Source: Caldisericales bacterium
GTDB taxonomy: Bacteria; Caldisericota; Caldisericia; JAAYUI01
NCBI GenBank assembly: GCA_012517765.1
Contig: JAAYUI010000003.1
Coordinates: 124,001 to 188,000 of the forward strand
Direction: 5' to 3'
DNA length: 64,000 nucleotides
How positions within the stretch are numbered: position 1 is the stretch's first letter; each line of letters opens with the position of its first letter. Shown one piece after another: positions 61,547 to 64,000 of the stretch. A model generated the notes under the pieces. The model made no database searches and was not told where the DNA came from. It saw only the letters and a list, made by a program, of their open reading frames with translations. The translations under genes were made by a program, and so were the position numbers.

Positions 61547-63044
61547 AGTGTCTCTGTCCTGAGAAAACCAGACCAATCCCAAGTTTGTTTGCTGCAGCAA
61601 TTACTTCGTCATCTCTGATGGAACCACCTGGTTCAATGATTGCTTTTACCCCAAAGCTTGCCGCGTGTTCGATAGAATCTGCAAACGGGAAGTATGCGTC
61701 AGAGGCAAGATAGGAGCCCTTGGCTTTTTCGCCGGCCTGTGATGAGGCGATTTTCACGGAACCAACCCTGTTTGGTTGACCGGCACCAACACCTACTGTT
61801 GCAAAATCTTTTGCCAGAACTATTGCATTGGATTTTACATGCTTGGCCACCGCCATGGCAAAAGTGAGCTGTTCGAGATCGTGCTCGGATACTGGAGTTT
61901 CGCCAGCAATTTTGAATGAGTCAGCCAGGCTGAGATCGGGTTGCTGGAAAAGAGTTCCAAACATTGTTGATCTGATGGCAAATTTTGCCCTGGGAAGGTC
62001 TTTATTGTATGTCACCAGTCTTGTATTTTTTTTCTTCGCAAAAATAGAGAGTGCCTCTTTGCTGAAATCTTTTGCGATAATCACTTCGACAAATAGTTTT
62101 CCAACCTCGATTGCTGCTTCCTCGTCAATCGTGTCATTTATAGCAACGATACCGCCATACGCGGAAACTGGGTCGCATTCCAGTGCCCTAAGGTAGGCCT
62201 CTTTCATGCTTGTGCCTATCGCCACCCCGCATGGAGTGAGGTGTTTGACAATTACAGCACATGTTGGATCAAACTCCAGCAGTGTCGAGAGCGCGGCATC
62301 AATGTCGAGAATGTTGTTATAGGAGAGCTCTTTGCCTTGCAGTGATGTAATTGGCCATTCGTTGTTGCCGACAGAATAAAGCCCGGCCTGCTGGTGCGGG
62401 TTTTCACCGTATCTGAGCGGCATCACCTGCATTGTGTGGATTGTTTCGGGAACACCAAGCTGGTCTTTTGTAGAGCCTTCAAGATATGCGGATATTGTGC
62501 CATCGTAGGCATTTGTTGTCCTGAAAGCTTTGATCGCAAGCGATTTCTTGTACTCAATGTCAAACTTGCCAAGCGAAAGCCTTTCGATGAACTCGTTGTA
62601 CTGTGAAGGGTCGCTAAGAATTGTGACGTGCTGGAAATTTTTTGCGCTTGCGCGGAGGAGCGTTACACCGCCGATGTCTATCTCTTCGATGGCCTTCTCG
62701 AGGGTGCAGTCCTGTGATGCGATGGTTTTTTCAAAAGGATAGAGATTACAGATCACGATATCTATCGACTCGGCAGTCATTTTGCCAAGCTCTTCCATGT
62801 CTTTGGGGTTGTCTCTCCTGCAGAGTATTCCGGCGTGGATTTTGGGATGGAGCGTCTTGACCCTGCCGCCAAGGACCTCAGGTGAGCCCGTATAGCTGGC
62901 AACTTCAGTAATCTGGAAGCCTAGTTTTCTAAGGTGGTCTGCTGTCCCGCCTGTCGAAAGGATTTTATAGCCTGTCTGTGTGATTGCCCTGGCGAGTGGC
63001 TCAAGCCCTGTTTTATCATGCACTGATATGAGAACGTAGCTCAT
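61536..63044 (-). CDS. purH: Bifunctional AICAR formyltransferase/IMP cyclohydrolase
   Basis: 502 residues, normal length. The N-terminal MGS-like cyclohydrolase domain (about 1-190) shows 'ISVHDKTGLEPLARAI', 'ILSTGGTADHLRKLGF', 'GGRVKTLHPKIHAGIL' and 'IGGVTLLRASAKN'. The C-terminal formyltransferase domain has 'LRYGENPHQQAGLY', 'VKHLTPCGVAIG' (the Lys-His of the active site; the more common form is KHxNPCG) and a C-terminal 'SGQRHFNH'. It performs the last two steps of IMP synthesis using 10-formyl-tetrahydrofolate. ATG 63044 overlaps the purN stop (ATGA) and has AAGGAGG just upstream; order purM-purN-purH. Confidence 0.97.
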   Translation of the reverse strand: MSYVLISVHDKTGLEPLARAITQTGYKILSTGGTADHLRKLGFQITEVASYTGSPEVLGGRVKTLHPKIHAGILCRRDNPKDMEELGKMTAESIDIVICNLYPFEKTIASQDCTLEKAIEEIDIGGVTLLRASAKNFQHVTILSDPSQYNEFIERLSLGKFDIEYKKSLAIKAFRTTNAYDGTISAYLEGSTKDQLGVPETIHTMQVMPLRYGENPHQQAGLYSVGNNEWPITSLQGKELSYNNILDIDAALSTLLEFDPTCAVIVKHLTPCGVAIGTSMKEAYLRALECDPVSAYGGIVAINDTIDEEAAIEVGKLFVEVIIAKDFSKEALSIFAKKKNTRLVTYNKDLPRAKFAIRSTMFGTLFQQPDLSLADSFKIAGETPVSEHDLEQLTFAMAVAKHVKSNAIVLAKDFATVGVGAGQPNRVGSVKIASSQAGEKAKGSYLASDAYFPFADSIEHAASFGVKAIIEPGGSIRDDEVIAAANKLGIGLVFSGQRHFNH

Positions 63045-63652
63045 TGATCCTCCTTTATTAGTGTCTTTCTTCCAGAAACGTTTACTCTTCCATCAAGCAT
63101 AATTTTGCATGCCCTCCAGAGCGTGTCGTGCTCTACTGCAAGTATTCTATCGGCAAGCGTTTCGTTGGTGTCTGTCTCAAGAACTTCTACGGCCCTCTGG
63201 ATTATTATGGGGCCTGTGTCGCAACCCTCATCAACTATGAATACCGTGCACCCGGAGACCTTTACCCCGTAATCAAATGCCTGTTGTTGTGCATCAAGGC
63301 CCGGGAAGGACGGCAGAAGCGAAGGATGGATATTGATAACCCTGTTTTTGAAACGCCGGATGAAATTGGGTGTTACAAGCATCATAAATCCGGCGAGTAC
63401 TACCAGGTCCGCATTGGATGAGGCGAGGATGCCTGCCAGATGATCAAAAAAGGCTTCCCTTGACTCAAAATCTTTCAGCTTGCAAACCTGATAGGGGATA
63501 TTCTTGTCCCTGCAAAATTCAAGCGCAGGTGCTTTTGATTTGTTTGAAATTACAATGCAGATTTCTGCACCCAGTTTGCCCTGTTCTATTGCGCCGTAGA
63601 GCGCCCTGAGATTGGAGCCTCTGCCAGATACCAGAACTGCAATCTTTTTCAT
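63041..63652 (-). CDS. purN: Phosphoribosylglycinamide formyltransferase
   Basis: 203 residues. Starts 'KKIAVLVSGRGSNLRAL', the phosphate-binding loop of PurN, and has 'VINIHPSLLPSFPG' with the catalytic Asn and His, and 'GCTVFIVDEGCDTGPII' with the catalytic Asp. Where most homologues have G-x-H-A after the PSFPG, this one reads 'GLDAQQQ'. It transfers a formyl group from 10-formyl-THF to GAR, step 3 of purine synthesis. Its ATG overlaps the purM stop by one base (TGATG) and its stop overlaps the purH start, so the three genes are translationally coupled. Confidence 0.96.
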   Translation of the reverse strand: MKKIAVLVSGRGSNLRALYGAIEQGKLGAEICIVISNKSKAPALEFCRDKNIPYQVCKLKDFESREAFFDHLAGILASSNADLVVLAGFMMLVTPNFIRRFKNRVINIHPSLLPSFPGLDAQQQAFDYGVKVSGCTVFIVDEGCDTGPIIIQRAVEVLETDTNETLADRILAVEHDTLWRACKIMLDGRVNVSGRKTLIKEDQ

Positions 63653-64000
63653 CAGACAAGCCCGAAGGAAGGCTCTCCGTCACCCTCGACTGTCCCTATG
63701 ACTACGGAACCAGGATAAAGAGACATTGTTTTTGAGGCTTCTTTTTCGGGCACAAACAGTGCCATGCCGATTCCCATATTGAAGGTCTTGAATGCGTCTT
63801 CATCTGAAAGCTTGGCCTCTTTGACAAGGAACTCGATTATCGGGATTTTTGGGAGGCTGTTTCTTTTTACGGCCGCTTTTCCAGAACCCATGATTCTTGG
63901 AAGATTATCGGCAAGACCGCCACCTGTTATATGTGTAATACCGTGGAGTTCAACAGCCTGCGCTATTTTGACGATAAATTGGGCATATATTTTTGTTGGC
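63652..64000 (-). CDS. purM: Phosphoribosylformylglycinamidine cyclo-ligase, C-terminal part
   Basis: Only the last 115 or so residues lie in the window; the frame runs open off the right edge. The visible part has 'AQAVELHGITHITGGGLADN' (core 'HITGGGLADNLPR') and 'FKTFNMGIGMALFVP', both signatures of the PurM C-terminal domain, and ends 'VVIGTVEGDGEPSFGL'. PurM closes the imidazole ring to form AIR, using ATP. It is upstream of purN and purH in one operon. Confidence 0.95.
   Translation of the reverse strand, partial: PTKIYAQFIVKIAQAVELHGITHITGGGLADNLPRIMGSGKAAVKRNSLPKIPIIEFLVKEAKLSDEDAFKTFNMGIGMALFVPEKEASKTMSLYPGSVVIGTVEGDGEPSFGLV

Overview
The window comes from a bacterial chromosome: it carries rpoB, rpoC, rpsT, rpmF, asnS, holA, secG, rnc, plsX and pur genes, three tRNAs, sigma-70 type promoters and GGAGG ribosome binding sites. 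The lineage cannot be fixed from sequence alone. SLH domains and many secreted proteins ending in 'copper amine oxidase N-terminal-like' modules suggest a deep-branching anaerobe with an S-layer-like surface; a Caldisericota- or Firmicutes-like placement is only a guess. No insertion sequence, phage gene or CRISPR array was seen.

Layout. 1-420 is the end of a transketolase subunit, followed by a small VOC-family protein. 808-8965 (minus) is one tightly coupled operon: a 1,739-residue secreted NHL-propeller/thioredoxin protein, then comEA, then comEC. 9216-12980 encodes an SLH protein with two degenerate 5'-nucleotidase units. 13127-19764 is mostly housekeeping: rnc, plsX, rpmF, rpsT, a Nudix protein, holA, asnS, secG, tRNA-Leu, tRNA-Val, a second Nudix protein and tRNA-Asp. 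19891-33412 (plus) is a secreted-protein cluster: three S8 subtilisin-like peptidases, an NHL protein and a YitT-type membrane protein. 33697-40596 (minus) holds two tandem PQQ-propeller paralogues. 40735-50991 (minus) is rpoB, an EF-G-like gene and rpoC in that transcriptional order. 51096-59210 encodes a 2,704-residue secreted protein. 59378-61546 is a C25 (gingipain-like) peptidase, and 61536-64000 (minus) is purM-purN-purH.

How the genes fit together. Ten long secreted proteins, about 12,860 residues or roughly 60% of the window, share a small set of modules: beta-propellers (NHL or PQQ), Ig/ASH-like domains, cohesin-like domains, dockerin-like EF-hand pairs and a C-terminal copper-amine-oxidase-like pair. 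All four peptidases end in a cohesin-like domain plus a dockerin-like pair. The propeller proteins and the giant protein instead end in the copper-amine-oxidase-like module. My main inference is a cell-surface or extracellular proteolytic assembly built from these parts, with the SLH protein as possible surface layer and the ComEA/ComEC operon linked to a redox-domain propeller protein.

The other notable feature is the transcription locus. An EF-G-like gene is inserted between rpoB and rpoC, and both RNA polymerase subunits carry expanded copies of a shared small module.
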